Source of the DNA: Novosphingobium sp. PhB57
GTDB taxonomy: Bacteria; Pseudomonadota; Alphaproteobacteria; Sphingomonadales; Sphingomonadaceae
Assembly: GCF_004342985.1 (NCBI RefSeq)
Contig: NZ_SMBO01000001.1
Coordinates: 620,001-684,000 of the forward strand
Direction of reading: 5' to 3'
DNA: 64,000 bases
The notes beneath the pieces were generated by a model. It was not told where the DNA came from. It saw only the letters and a program-made list of their open reading frames with translations, and searched no databases. Below, piece by piece: positions 52,069 to 61,041 of the stretch. How positions within the stretch are numbered: position 1 is the first letter of the stretch; every line of letters begins with the position of its first letter. The position numbers and the translations under genes were made by a program.

Positions 52069-53874
52069 TCAGCCGACGAAGGCCGCGTCGTCAATGTGCA
52101 GTTCGGCCTGCGGACGGCTGCCCCAGTCGTCGATCTTGGCACGTCCCGCCAGCCAGAGGCGGCGCCCTTGTGACGCGTGTAGGAGGGCCTGCCCCATCTC
52201 GGTTTCCGCCGAACGGAAGGCCATGGCCTTGAACCGGCCGCCGTCCTGCCCACCGACGATCAGGCGAACGTGGTCGGCGCCGACCGTGTCGGCCTTGATG
52301 ACGTGCACGGGTCCCACGGCCACTCTCGGCCCCGGCCAGCCCATGCCGAAGGGGCCGGCGCTTTCCAGTTTCTCCACCAGTTCAGGCGTCAATCCACGCG
52401 GCGCCAGCGCCAGATCCAGCAACATCGATTGGTTGGCGCTCGCTCGCGACACATCGGCGGCCAGCAGAGCGTCGAGCCACTCGGAGAGCGCCTCGAGCTT
52501 GTCGGGGGAGACGGTGAGGCCCGCGGCCATGGCATGGCCTCCGCCCGCCACCAGAAGACCGGCCTGGCGGGCCGCGATGATGGCTGCACCCAGGTCGACG
52601 CCGGGAATGGAGCGGCCGGAACCTTTGCCATTTCCGGCCTCGTCGGCATCCATGGCGATGACGAGCGTGGGCTTGCCCGTCTTCTCCTTGATGCGCCCGG
52701 CGACGATGCCGATGACGCCCGGATGCCATCCGGCGCCGGAGAGAACCATGACGGCGCGGTTATGCTGGCGCTCGATCTGTGCCTCTGCGGCTTCCTGAAC
52801 CACTTGCTCGATGCCGCGCCGCTCGTCGTTGAGGCGCGAGAGCTGGGCGGCGATGTCCTGCGCCTCGTCGGGATCGGTGGTCGTCAGCAGGCGTACGCCC
52901 AGCGTGGATTCGCCGACGCGGCCGCCGGCATTGATGCGCGGGCCCAGGGCAAAGCCCAGGTCGGAGCACGTCGGCGCCCGGCTCAGGCGGCTTGCGTCGA
53001 TCAGGGCGGCCATGCCGATGTTGTCGCGCCGGGCCATGACCTTGAGGCCCTGGGCCACGAGGGCGCGGTTAAGCCCGTGGAGGGCTGCCACGTCGGCCAC
53101 CGTACCGAGCGCCACCAGGTCGAGCAGGGCGAAGAGATCCGGCTCGCTGCGCTTCTCGAAGAAGCCGCGGCGGCGCAAGGTGCGAACCGTGGCCACGGCA
53201 AGCAGGAATGCGACTCCAACGGCGGCGAGATGCCCGTGTCCGGCCGCGAGTTCGCTCTCGTCGAGGCGGTTGGGATTGACCAGCGCGGTTGCCCGGGGAA
53301 GCTCGGGCGCACACTTGTGGTGATCGACCACGATCACGTCGACGCCGGCCTGGTGCGCCATTTCCAGCGCCTCATGGGCCATGGCGCCGCAATCTACCGT
53401 GACGATCAGGCTGGAACCTTCACCGGCAATGCGGACGAGCGCCTCGCCGCTGGGGCCATAGCCTTCGAGCAGGCGATCGGGAATGTAGTAGCGGGCGTCG
53501 TGACCCAGCCCGCGAAGCAGGAGAATCAGCAGCGCCGCGCTGGTGGCGCCGTCCACGTCGTAATCGCCGTAGACGGTCATGGTCTCGCCCGTCATCACCG
53601 CTTGCGCCAGCCGTTCGGCAGCGGCATCCATGTCGCGGAATTCGGAGGGATCGGGCAGGAAAGAGCGCAGCGAAGGCGACCGATGTCGATCGAGATCCTC
53701 GCGCGGGACGCCGCGTGACAGCAGGATCTGGGTGACGATGTCGTCCTCCAGCCCGCCGCCGGAATAGCCGGAAGTGCCCTCGGACAAGTCCATGTTGCCG
53801 CCTCGCCAGCGCCAGGCCTTGCCGGTGAGCGAACGATCGATGCCGAGTACGGAAGTAACAGGTCGCGAAGCCAT
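52069..53874 (-). CDS. recJ: Single-stranded-DNA-specific exonuclease RecJ
   Basis: A 601-residue DHH-family 5'-3' exonuclease used in recombination and mismatch repair. The metal motifs are YGDYDVDGATS (Asp104, 106, 108) and VVDHHKCAP (Asp184, His185, His186); the DHHA1 motif is GGGHAMAAGLTVS near residue 440, and an OB-like C-terminus ends RPQAELHIDDAAFVG. The start at 53874 has a weak site; MDLSEGTSG at residue 28 is an alternative. It is upstream of the tRNA-Glu array on the same strand. Confidence 0.96.
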   Translation of the reverse strand: MASRPVTSVLGIDRSLTGKAWRWRGGNMDLSEGTSGYSGGGLEDDIVTQILLSRGVPREDLDRHRSPSLRSFLPDPSEFRDMDAAAERLAQAVMTGETMTVYGDYDVDGATSAALLILLLRGLGHDARYYIPDRLLEGYGPSGEALVRIAGEGSSLIVTVDCGAMAHEALEMAHQAGVDVIVVDHHKCAPELPRATALVNPNRLDESELAAGHGHLAAVGVAFLLAVATVRTLRRRGFFEKRSEPDLFALLDLVALGTVADVAALHGLNRALVAQGLKVMARRDNIGMAALIDASRLSRAPTCSDLGFALGPRINAGGRVGESTLGVRLLTTTDPDEAQDIAAQLSRLNDERRGIEQVVQEAAEAQIERQHNRAVMVLSGAGWHPGVIGIVAGRIKEKTGKPTLVIAMDADEAGNGKGSGRSIPGVDLGAAIIAARQAGLLVAGGGHAMAAGLTVSPDKLEALSEWLDALLAADVSRASANQSMLLDLALAPRGLTPELVEKLESAGPFGMGWPGPRVAVGPVHVIKADTVGADHVRLIVGGQDGGRFKAMAFRSAETEMGQALLHASQGRRLWLAGRAKIDDWGSRPQAELHIDDAAFVG

Positions 53875-53944
53875 GGCGATCCGACTAGACTATGCGGCGA
53901 GCCGGGAAAAGGGCAGCGAGGCGATTGGAAGAGGAGAGGGTTCG

Positions 53945-54418
53945 ATGCTGGCGATAATCTGGCACAGCCGCACCGGCGCGTCGCGGGCGATGGCGGCCGC
54001 CGTCGCGCAGGGCGCGGGCGAACAGGGCGTGCTGCTCACCGCGGCTGAGGCCATGCCAGCCATTCTGCTGGGCGCCAGGGGCTACGTTTTCGTCTGTCCG
54101 GAAAACCTGGGAAGCATGACGGGGCAGATGAAGGAAATGTTCGACCGCTGCTATTATCCCATGCTCGGCCGGGTCGAAGGCCGCCCTTACGCCACGGCAA
54201 TATCGGCCGGATCGGACGGAGCCGGCGCGCTCTCGCAAATGGACAGGATCCTGACCGGTTGGAGGCTCAAGCGCGTGGCGGACTCGCTGATCGTCAATCT
54301 CGGTGCCCAGACGATGGAGGAGATCCGCGCGGAAAAGACCGTTTCGGAGGTGGACCTCGATGCCTGTCGAAACCTTGGATCCGCATTTGCGGAAGGATTG
54401 GACCTCGGTATCTTCTGA
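53945..54418 (+). CDS. Flavodoxin-like protein
   Basis: A 157-residue protein of the flavodoxin/NAD(P)H:quinone reductase fold. The FMN phosphate loop is HSRTGASRAMA after the first strand LAIIW, and the second FMN loop is PENLGSMTGQMKEMFDRCYY. GGAGAGGG stands 4 bases before ATG 53945, and the upstream extension would overlap the divergent recJ start. It probably reduces flavin, quinone or nitro substrates. Confidence 0.85.
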   Translation: MLAIIWHSRTGASRAMAAAVAQGAGEQGVLLTAAEAMPAILLGARGYVFVCPENLGSMTGQMKEMFDRCYYPMLGRVEGRPYATAISAGSDGAGALSQMDRILTGWRLKRVADSLIVNLGAQTMEEIRAEKTVSEVDLDACRNLGSAFAEGLDLGIF

Positions 54419-54494
54419 AGATGAAACCGTTTTGGTTGCATCAGTCAGTAAACAGACTCGACGTTCGCTCTGAACTGCGCCCTTATCGTTCAAG

Positions 54495-55352
54495 TTGAAA
54501 ACGAACGAGCTGAGCATCTTGGAACAGAGCACGACTTGTCTGATCGCGCCGGATGATGGTGTGAACCACGATCCGCACGCGGCCGATCCGGCACCCGGGG
54601 ACATGGAGTTGGCGCACGCTGCGCCGGGCAACGGTGTCTCGCTCTTTTTCCGAGCCGGGGAGCGTCCGACCGCAGCCGCGATCGCGGCTCTGCTGGATGC
54701 CTCGAACGGGGAAATCATGGCCAGGGTCACCCATCGGCCTGCCGATGACGAGGGGTGGCTGGAACTGCTCGCCAGCGGGCTGACTTTCGAGCTGACCGGC
54801 CTTGAACCCGCAGACGCTGCGGCCGGCGGCGACACGGTGCAGATCCATGGCTTCGACCGCGCGCCGCTTATGACGGAACTGGAGGCGATTCATCTTCTCC
54901 CCGGGCGACATATCGCCGGCGGTGCGGGCTTGCCGCCCGTTATCCGGACCCAGGCCGGACTGGCTGCCAGTCTCGCTCTGAAGCTGCCGGTCGCTGCGGT
55001 GGGCTGGCAATCGGCGCAAACCGTGATGGAGCCACGTTATTTCGCACAAATCGTGGTGAATTGGCTTGCGGGCGGTACGTTTCCCGCCCTCGGGCTGACG
55101 GCGCTGTTGCGAGGCGAGGATGGCAGCATCGCAACGCGCGGGTTGTCGCGCTTTTCGGGCTGCGAGATGCAATTGGAGGGGGCTGCGGGCGAGCCGCCCT
55201 CGGAAACGCTGAAGCTGGCGATCCGGATCGTGGATTACCTCGTTCGCCAAGGCTCGATCACCGAACCGCGCGAGATCGATACGCCGAAAGGGCGGCTGCT
55301 TCTGGAGCCTTCCCGGGGGGGACGGCAGCTTTGGGTCTGGCGGCCAGCTTGA
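54495..55352 (+). CDS. Conserved-type protein of unknown function
   Basis: The frame opens with a TTG at 54495 (285 residues); ATG 54603 (249 residues) is another possible start and begins just before the first ordered part, GNGVSLFFRAGERPTAAAIA. The protein is soluble, with ALLRGEDGSIATRGLSRFSG late in the chain. No family is recognised with confidence. The stop codon is followed in the same frame by the AHH-like ORF, whose own start is unclear. Confidence 0.6.
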   Translation: MKTNELSILEQSTTCLIAPDDGVNHDPHAADPAPGDMELAHAAPGNGVSLFFRAGERPTAAAIAALLDASNGEIMARVTHRPADDEGWLELLASGLTFELTGLEPADAAAGGDTVQIHGFDRAPLMTELEAIHLLPGRHIAGGAGLPPVIRTQAGLAASLALKLPVAAVGWQSAQTVMEPRYFAQIVVNWLAGGTFPALGLTALLRGEDGSIATRGLSRFSGCEMQLEGAAGEPPSETLKLAIRIVDYLVRQGSITEPREIDTPKGRLLLEPSRGGRQLWVWRPA

Positions 55353-56147
55353 TTTTCAGCCGCACCCCTGAGACGGCATCTTTCGTTTCGCTCCGTCAAC
55401 CGGCGGGGCCTGCCCGATCATGACGAAGGGCTGCAACGGCATCACCTCCTCCCGCTGCAACTAGCCCGCAGACCGGGCTTTCAGCCCTTTCTCATGGCGC
55501 TCGGCGGCGTGCGGACCTGTTTCGAGGACTTCCGTCGCAACGGACTTTTGCTTCCCTGTTCTGAACTGGCTGGAATGCGACTGGGGCTGCCCCTTCATCG
55601 GGGACCTCATCGCCGTTACACACAGCTTGTCTGCGAGCGTCTGGGCCAGATCGAGGCTCGATGGTCGCGCGATCGGACGCGGGAGTCGGATCGCGCGACG
55701 GAAGTGGCGCGCTGGCGGATCGAACTGCTGCAACGCGCCTTGCGGCGACTATTGCTCGGGCAATCGACGCTTCGGCCGCTGCTCAATCGCAACGATCCGC
55801 TCAGGGCGGAATCCGATTTCCTTGAGCTGGACAGCCTGGTCGAGGCGCTTTGGTCGGGAACCGAACAGGCACTGCAGCCCGCTGCGTTTCCTTCGACCGT
55901 TCAGCCCATGCCGGAGCGGCTGCGCAATTCCTCGCCGGCAGCCCGGTACTGCGATTCGAACTCGGCGACCCGCTCCGCTACCGATTCGACGTTGGAGATA
56001 GCGCCGATGCCCTGGCCGGACCCCCAGATATCCTTCCAGGCCTTCGCTGCCGTGTTTCTTCCGGAGCCGAAGTCCATCTGGCTCTTGTCGCCTTCCGGCA
56101 AGTTGTCCGGATCGAGCCCGGCAGCCTTGATGGATGCGCGAAGGTAG
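55353..56147 (+). CDS. AHH-motif nuclease-like protein, 5' end unresolved
   Basis: The open frame after the preceding stop reads FRSVNRRGLP and then QRHHLLPLQLARRPGFQPF, followed by EDFRRNGLLLP and LPLHRGPHRRYTQLVCERLG. HH, the Asn-Leu-Leu-Leu-Pro and the LHRG-H-Y segments are the pattern of AHH-type nucleases of the HNH/ENDO VII superfamily. No ATG, GTG or TTG lies in frame before the HH motif; the first ATG (55494) falls after it. A CTG at 55368 or a one-base frameshift near 55385 would restore a start. The frame also runs 247 bases past the nitronate monooxygenase stop on the other strand. Possibly a decaying gene. Confidence 0.5.
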   Translation, partial: FSAAPLRRHLSFRSVNRRGLPDHDEGLQRHHLLPLQLARRPGFQPFLMALGGVRTCFEDFRRNGLLLPCSELAGMRLGLPLHRGPHRRYTQLVCERLGQIEARWSRDRTRESDRATEVARWRIELLQRALRRLLLGQSTLRPLLNRNDPLRAESDFLELDSLVEALWSGTEQALQPAAFPSTVQPMPERLRNSSPAARYCDSNSATRSATDSTLEIAPMPWPDPQISFQAFAAVFLPEPKSIWLLSPSGKLSGSSPAALMDARR

Positions 56148-56851
56148 TTGCCGTGGACTCCGGTGAAGAGGCTGGAATAAACGATATCGTCCGCGTTGCC
56201 GTCGACGATGGCCTGCTTGTACGCCTCAGCGGCGTTGGCTTCGCGGGTCGCGATGAAGGGCGTGCCGATATAGGCGAAGTCGGCGCCCATCGCCTGGGCC
56301 GCGAGAATGGAGCGGCCGCAAGCGATCGCACCGGACAGCGCCAGGGGGCCATCGAACCAGGCGCGGATTTCCTGCATCAGGGCAAAAGGAGACTGCGGGC
56401 CGGCATGCCCTCCTGCGCCGGTCGCTACCGCGATCAGCCCGTCCGCGCCCTTTTCTACGGCCTTGCGGGCGAAACGGTTATCGATGACGTCATGCATGAC
56501 CTTGCCGCCCCAGCCATGGACAGCCGCATTGACCTCCGGAATGGCGCCAAGCGAGGTGATGACCAAAGGCACCTTGTGCCGTTCCAGCACTTTGAGGTCC
56601 TCTTCCAGCCGGTTGTTGCTCTTGTGGACGATGAGGTTGACCGCAAAGGGTGCGTCATAACCCTCTGTTTCTTCGCTGATTTGACACAGCCAGTCGTCGA
56701 GCTGGCTGGCCGGACGGGCATTGAGCGCCGGAAAGCTGCCGACGATGCCCGAACGAACTTGCGCCACGACCAGTTCGGGCGTCGAAACGATGAACATGGG
56801 AGCGGCAATCACGGGAAGGCGCAGGCTGTCGAAGGACGCGGGCAAGGTCAT
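55901..56851 (-). CDS. Nitronate monooxygenase family protein
   Basis: A 316-residue FMN-dependent TIM-barrel enzyme. LRLPVIAAPMFIVSTPELVV opens the barrel, NLIVHKSNNRLEEDL follows, and GLIAVATGAGGHAGPQSPF with AYIGTPFIATREANA are the FMN phosphate sites. The family oxidises alkyl nitronates, and relatives serve as enoyl reductases. ATG 56851 begins the barrel; the long N-terminal extension in the frame is not family-like. It is divergent from the MaoC-type gene. Confidence 0.9.
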   Translation of the reverse strand: MTLPASFDSLRLPVIAAPMFIVSTPELVVAQVRSGIVGSFPALNARPASQLDDWLCQISEETEGYDAPFAVNLIVHKSNNRLEEDLKVLERHKVPLVITSLGAIPEVNAAVHGWGGKVMHDVIDNRFARKAVEKGADGLIAVATGAGGHAGPQSPFALMQEIRAWFDGPLALSGAIACGRSILAAQAMGADFAYIGTPFIATREANAAEAYKQAIVDGNADDIVYSSLFTGVHGNYLRASIKAAGLDPDNLPEGDKSQMDFGSGRNTAAKAWKDIWGSGQGIGAISNVESVAERVAEFESQYRAAGEELRSRSGMG

Positions 56852-57043
56852 GTTCAGTCCGTTTAAGCGATCGATTAAACCGGCATAGTGCCGCGCCGAT
56901 GCTCTGTCGAGAGGCGTGTCATGCCGTTCAAGCGCTGCAACGCCGGGAGGATATGAGACCGAGGACTGTGGCTTTTGAACGTAATAGACAGCAGTGTCGA
57001 TCAGGAAGGCTGCGGAGGCGGCCACCAGGAGAGGGAACCGCTT

Positions 57044-58243
57044 ATGTCTAATCAAGCGTCAGGCCAGGGATCGGATCAGGCCGTGGCAGAATTCGATTGC
57101 TCGGACATCGACCAGTATCTCGGCAAAGTGATCGATTCGTCGCCCATCCGCGAGCCCTTGGGAAACAACGACATCCGCCGCTGGGCCCAGGCCATGCATT
57201 ATCCCAATCTCGTTCATTTCGATCCGGCCTATGCCGCTGAAAGCCGCTACGGAAAGCTGGTCGCGCCGCAAAGCTTTCCTATCGTCATGGACGACGGCCA
57301 CGGCACGGCACCTTCCTGCGTCGGCTGCATACCGAATTCGCACCTGCTCTTCGGCGGCGATGAGTTCTGGCATTATGGCCCGCGCATCTTCGGCGGCGAT
57401 GTCGTGACCAATGAACGCATTCCCTTCGATTACGTCGTCAAGAGCACCGGTTTCGGGCCGACCTGCTTCCAGCGCGGAGACAACTTCTACCGCAATCAGA
57501 ACGGCGAACTGATCGCCAAGCAACGCTCGACCGCCATCCGCTACCTCGCCCATGCCGGCGGCGACACCGTCAACACGGCGGAGTTCGAGGAACCGGAATG
57601 GTCGGACGACGAACTGGAGAAGCTCGAAGCTCGCAAGTTCGCATGGATTCAGATGTTGCATGAACTTGGCCACAAGGAGCGCTGGTGGGATGATGTGAAA
57701 GTGGGCGACCATCTGCCCGAACGCGTCTTCGGCCCGCATACGGTCGCGAGCTTCACGACCGAATGGCGCTCCTTCCTGTTCACCACTTGGGGGACGCTCG
57801 ACCGCCGGGAACTCGATCTTGCGGCCTTGGGCTTCACACCGGAGATGGCCGGGCATGAAAACGATCCCCACATGGAGCGGATCAATCCCGAACTGACGGA
57901 TGGTGCCTATTTCGGCCCGTCGCGTGGGCATCTCTTCCCGAAATATGCGCGCAAGATCGGCATGCCGCGGGCATACGGATATGGCGCCTCGATGGGGGCG
58001 TGGGTTACCGACTATCTGGCGGGCTGGGCCGGGGAATGGGGCATGGTGGTGCACTCCACGGCCAATTACCGGGGCCCGGCACTTTCGGGAGATGTGACGA
58101 TTCAGACCGCCGAAGTGGTCGATACGATGATCGATGACGAGGGACGTCATCTGGTGCAGGTCAAGCACAAGATGACCAATCAGAAGGGCACGCTCATGTG
58201 CGCGGGCGTGGCGGAGATTGCCTTGCCGAAGCGGCCCGGCTGA
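57044..58243 (+). CDS. MaoC/FAS1-like double hot-dog hydratase
   Basis: A 399-residue protein with two hot-dog domains. Residues about 20-170 match the N-terminal MaoC-like half (EPLGNNDIRRWAQAMHYPNL, YAAESRYGKLVAPQSFPIVM), and about 225-390 hold a second domain (GMPRAYGYGASMGAWVTDYL, TANYRGPALSGDV). Such proteins hydrate unsaturated acyl-CoAs, including steroid side-chain intermediates. GGAGAGGG precedes ATG 57044. It fits the acyl-CoA theme of the 833-21803 region although it is far from it. Confidence 0.87.
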   Translation: MSNQASGQGSDQAVAEFDCSDIDQYLGKVIDSSPIREPLGNNDIRRWAQAMHYPNLVHFDPAYAAESRYGKLVAPQSFPIVMDDGHGTAPSCVGCIPNSHLLFGGDEFWHYGPRIFGGDVVTNERIPFDYVVKSTGFGPTCFQRGDNFYRNQNGELIAKQRSTAIRYLAHAGGDTVNTAEFEEPEWSDDELEKLEARKFAWIQMLHELGHKERWWDDVKVGDHLPERVFGPHTVASFTTEWRSFLFTTWGTLDRRELDLAALGFTPEMAGHENDPHMERINPELTDGAYFGPSRGHLFPKYARKIGMPRAYGYGASMGAWVTDYLAGWAGEWGMVVHSTANYRGPALSGDVTIQTAEVVDTMIDDEGRHLVQVKHKMTNQKGTLMCAGVAEIALPKRPG

Positions 58244-58259
58244 TTACGCTTCCGTTTAG

Positions 58260-58727
58260 CTATGTCACCCGCGGCCCGAAACGATTGTCGCCGCGGGTTC
58301 CCGGCCAGGTCAGCAGCGCGAGGTAAGCAAGGCCGAAAGCGGGCAGAATCGCCCAGTCCACCCAGTGGAAGATGCTTTCGGCCATTGCCCTGGCGTTCCA
58401 TCCGAGACTGCGCTGGAGGGTCTCCAGCAGCAGCAGGCGCAGCGCGCCGATCATGAGGGCCAGTGTCCACCAACCGCTAAGGCCGATATCGTGGAAGCGC
58501 CGTACCGCAAGCGCCGGCGCCGGCAGGACGCAGACAAGGACCAGTGCGAGGCCAATCCACGAGGCGACGGGGCCTTCCATGACCCAGGACACGAGGCCGG
58601 AAAGGAGCGCCGCGATGAGCGCGGCAGACAGCAGGTAGATCCACACCTCGCTGCGCCGCGAGCGTCCCGTCGGGATAAGGCTCAGCCGAAGCGTTCGCCC
58701 GATGGCGTGAAGGGGATGGTCCTTCAT
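58260..58727 (-). CDS. DUF805 family membrane protein
   Basis: A 155-residue protein with four hydrophobic segments. GRSRRSEVWIYLL near the start and AVRRFHDIGLSGWW in the middle are the conserved elements of the DUF805 family, of unknown function. The ATG at 58727 overlaps the Amt stop (TGATG), so the two are translationally coupled. That coupling is uncommon for an Amt gene, whose usual partner is glnK. Confidence 0.85.
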   Translation of the reverse strand: MKDHPLHAIGRTLRLSLIPTGRSRRSEVWIYLLSAALIAALLSGLVSWVMEGPVASWIGLALVLVCVLPAPALAVRRFHDIGLSGWWTLALMIGALRLLLLETLQRSLGWNARAMAESIFHWVDWAILPAFGLAYLALLTWPGTRGDNRFGPRVT

Positions 58728-60028
58728 CAGGACAACGGCTCTCCGCCGTGACCGTGGCTGGCAAGATCGAGGCCGGCCAGTTCGGCGTCTTCGGACACGC
58801 GCATCGGGAAGAGGAGGGAGGCCATGAGGGCAACGATCGCTGTCGCCATTCCCGACCAGAAAATCACGATGGCGAGTGCATATAATTGTGCAATAAGCTG
58901 CGTTTTCATGGACATGTCGCCGAAATATCCGATGCCTCCGAGGCTCGGGGAAAGGAATACTCCGAGCAGCAGGGAGCCCAGAATGCCGCACGCCCCGGAC
59001 ACTGCGAAAACATCCAGCGTGTCGTCGACGTTGAGGGCGTCGCGGATCAGGCGGCGCGTCTGAAACCCGGTCAGCGCCCCGAGGACGCCGAAAAGCATGG
59101 CGGCGCCAGGTGAGATGTAGCCTGCCGCGGGTGCACTGACGGCCATGCCGGCTATGACGCCTTTACCCAGGCCAATGGCCGTGACCCGGCCGATGGACAG
59201 TCGCTCGAGGCCGGCCCAGGTCAGGGCCGCGGCCGCGATGGCGAGGTGGGCCGCGATCATCGCCGCCGCCGCGTCGTCATTGGCGGCAACCGCCCAGCCC
59301 CCGCATAGACCGAGAGCGCCGATCCAGACGATCGCGCTGCCGGAGAGCGCGAGCGCCGGGTTTTGCGGTCTGCCCGACTGACCCGGAAAACCCAGCCTGC
59401 GCCCCATGAGGAGGGCGACGACGAGTGCAGAGACACCCGCGCTGGTAAAGGTCACGAGACCGCCGGCCCAGTCCAGCACACCCAGATTTCGCGAGAGCCA
59501 GCCCCCTCCCCAGATCCAGTGGGCAATCGGGGCCTGCACGACCAGAGTCCAGAGCGCGCTGAAAGTGACTACCCAGCCGAAGCGGGCACGTTCTGCCCAG
59601 GCTCCGATCATCAGAGCCGGCCCCAGCGCGGCCACGGCGATCTGGAACAGGGCGAAGGCGCTTTCGGCAGTTCGGGTTCCGCCCCGCAAGTTGCCAAGCT
59701 CGATCAGCATCCAGGCATTGCCGCCACCGATCCATCCGCCGGTGATGTCGCCGAAGGCAAGCGTATATCCCACCAGGCCCCAGAGCAACGTCACCACCGC
59801 CGAGACCGCGGCGGTCTGGATGAGTACCGAAAGCCCATTGCGCGACCGCACGCTGCTGGAATTGTGGAGGGCAAGGCCGAGCCCGGCGAAAAGCACCAGA
59901 CAGGCTGCTGCGATCATCCAGGCCGTATCGCCGCTGTTGGCGAAATCGGTACGGCTATCCTGCGCCATGGCGGCCACCGGCATGGCTGCCAGCAGAGCGA
60001 GAAAGGGCAAGAGCCCGCGCTTCGTCAT
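58727..60028 (-). CDS. Amt-family protein lacking the twin pore histidines
   Basis: A 433-residue Amt/Mep/Rh-type membrane protein with a signal-like N-terminus (LALLAAMPVAAMA), about eleven helices, APIAHWIWGGGWL and the C-terminal tail. The two histidines lining the conduction pore of E. coli AmtB (His168, His318) are replaced by Phe194 (LDWAGGLVTFTSAG) and Ser344 (DVFAVSGACGILG). The phenylalanine gate also differs: Val132 and Leu241 stand at the Phe107 and Phe215 positions. Asp186 matches AmtB Asp160. It may conduct poorly, act as a sensor, or carry something else. It is coupled to a DUF805 gene and has no glnK neighbour. Confidence 0.88.
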   Translation of the reverse strand: MTKRGLLPFLALLAAMPVAAMAQDSRTDFANSGDTAWMIAAACLVLFAGLGLALHNSSSVRSRNGLSVLIQTAAVSAVVTLLWGLVGYTLAFGDITGGWIGGGNAWMLIELGNLRGGTRTAESAFALFQIAVAALGPALMIGAWAERARFGWVVTFSALWTLVVQAPIAHWIWGGGWLSRNLGVLDWAGGLVTFTSAGVSALVVALLMGRRLGFPGQSGRPQNPALALSGSAIVWIGALGLCGGWAVAANDDAAAAMIAAHLAIAAAALTWAGLERLSIGRVTAIGLGKGVIAGMAVSAPAAGYISPGAAMLFGVLGALTGFQTRRLIRDALNVDDTLDVFAVSGACGILGSLLLGVFLSPSLGGIGYFGDMSMKTQLIAQLYALAIVIFWSGMATAIVALMASLLFPMRVSEDAELAGLDLASHGHGGEPLS

Positions 60029-60458
60029 CGATTGTCCCCATCGGCGTGCCTGGATCGTCGCGCGCCGGAAATCGGTCTAAAGCAGCAAATTGGCTGCACA
60101 CAAGGGGTTGTACCTGAGGGATTTCCCGCAAAGCCGACTCGGGCTTGTTCGGATGGGTCTCGATCGTTCGCGAAAGATCGGAGGTATCACCGTCAGGGCA
60201 ATATTCCGAAAGCCGTGGCTCGGTTGCGCATCGGATGTCCGCGGTATCTTGTAAATCCCCTAAGATTTACCTCGCTAATCATTGAAATAACGACATAAAA
60301 ACATATCGTCATTTGCCGCTGCAAGCGCCCGAGGGCATTTGTGATCCAAACTCGGGCAACCTGTTTTCGATCCGACAGTTTAAGCCTTCCGCACTTTCCG
60401 GCCGTCCACAGGGCTGGGGTAAGAAACCTTGAAGACCTGTGCGGCTAGAGGGTATGAA
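60029..60458. other. Intergenic region of about 430 bases
   Basis: It lies between divergent amt-like and SH3-like genes, and an AT-rich stretch (60240-60310) may hold promoters. No gene or clear operator was seen. Confidence 0.5.
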
Positions 60459-60962
60459 ATGACCATGTTTCCTCGAAAAGTTCGACAGTCGGCTTTGGCC
60501 GCTTGTGCAGTCGCTCTCTGCACCCTGGCCGGCGCTGCCCATGCGGCAGATGACGACAAAGTGCCCTATTGGGCCTCGGTGGATACCGATCTCGCGAACT
60601 TGCGCGTGGGGCCGGGTGAATCCTACAAGATCGATTGGGTCTATCGCCGTCTCCACTTGCCCGTGAAAGTGCTGCGGCGGGAAGGGCCGTGGAGACTCGT
60701 GGAAGACCCTGATGGCGCCAAAGGCTGGATGCGCGATCTCCTGCTCTCCCGCCAGCGTTCCGCGCTGGTGAAAGGCCCTGGGCGCAAGGCTCTGGTCGAA
60801 ATGCATGCGGCGCCCAGTTCCGCTTCGCCCATGCTCTGGCGCATGGAATCGGGCGTGGTCGGCGTGCTGGGTGACTGCAAGGAGGGATGGTGCCCCTTCG
60901 ATGTCCAGGGGCACAAGGGTTTCGTGGAGCAGGAGATGCTCTGGGGCGCGGGCGCGCCCTGA
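60459..60962 (+). CDS. Secreted SH3-like domain protein
   Basis: A 167-residue protein with a signal peptide (QSALAACAVALCTLAGAAHA). The mature part contains a bacterial SH3-like region (DLANLRVGPGESYKIDWVYR, then LKVL-type strands in HLPVKVLRREGPWRLVEDP) and a second related half ending CKEGWCPFDVQGHKGFVEQE. Such proteins bind cell-wall or periplasmic partners. ATG 60459 was chosen with GAGGG upstream; 60429 is possible. A terminator follows. Confidence 0.85.
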   Translation: MTMFPRKVRQSALAACAVALCTLAGAAHAADDDKVPYWASVDTDLANLRVGPGESYKIDWVYRRLHLPVKVLRREGPWRLVEDPDGAKGWMRDLLLSRQRSALVKGPGRKALVEMHAAPSSASPMLWRMESGVVGVLGDCKEGWCPFDVQGHKGFVEQEMLWGAGAP

Positions 60963-60988
60963 GCTGAGGCCGGTAAACAGCTGGGCAT

Positions 60989-61026
60989 AAAAGAAAACCC
61001 CCGCCGCAAGGACGGGGGTTTCTTTT
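60989..61026. terminator. Two-way intrinsic terminator
   Basis: AAAGAAAACCCCCG and CGGGGGTTTCTTTT form a stem with A- and T-runs at its ends, between the convergent SH3-like and thiolase genes. Confidence 0.88.
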
Positions 61027-61041
61027 ATGCTATAAGAACGG

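Noticed and set aside
57059..58168. A 369-residue minus-strand frame
   Set aside because: Antisense shadow of the MaoC-type gene.
60289..60312. An imperfect inverted repeat near cgacataaaaacatatcg
   Set aside because: One mismatch in a six-base arm in AT-rich DNA; too weak to call an operator.
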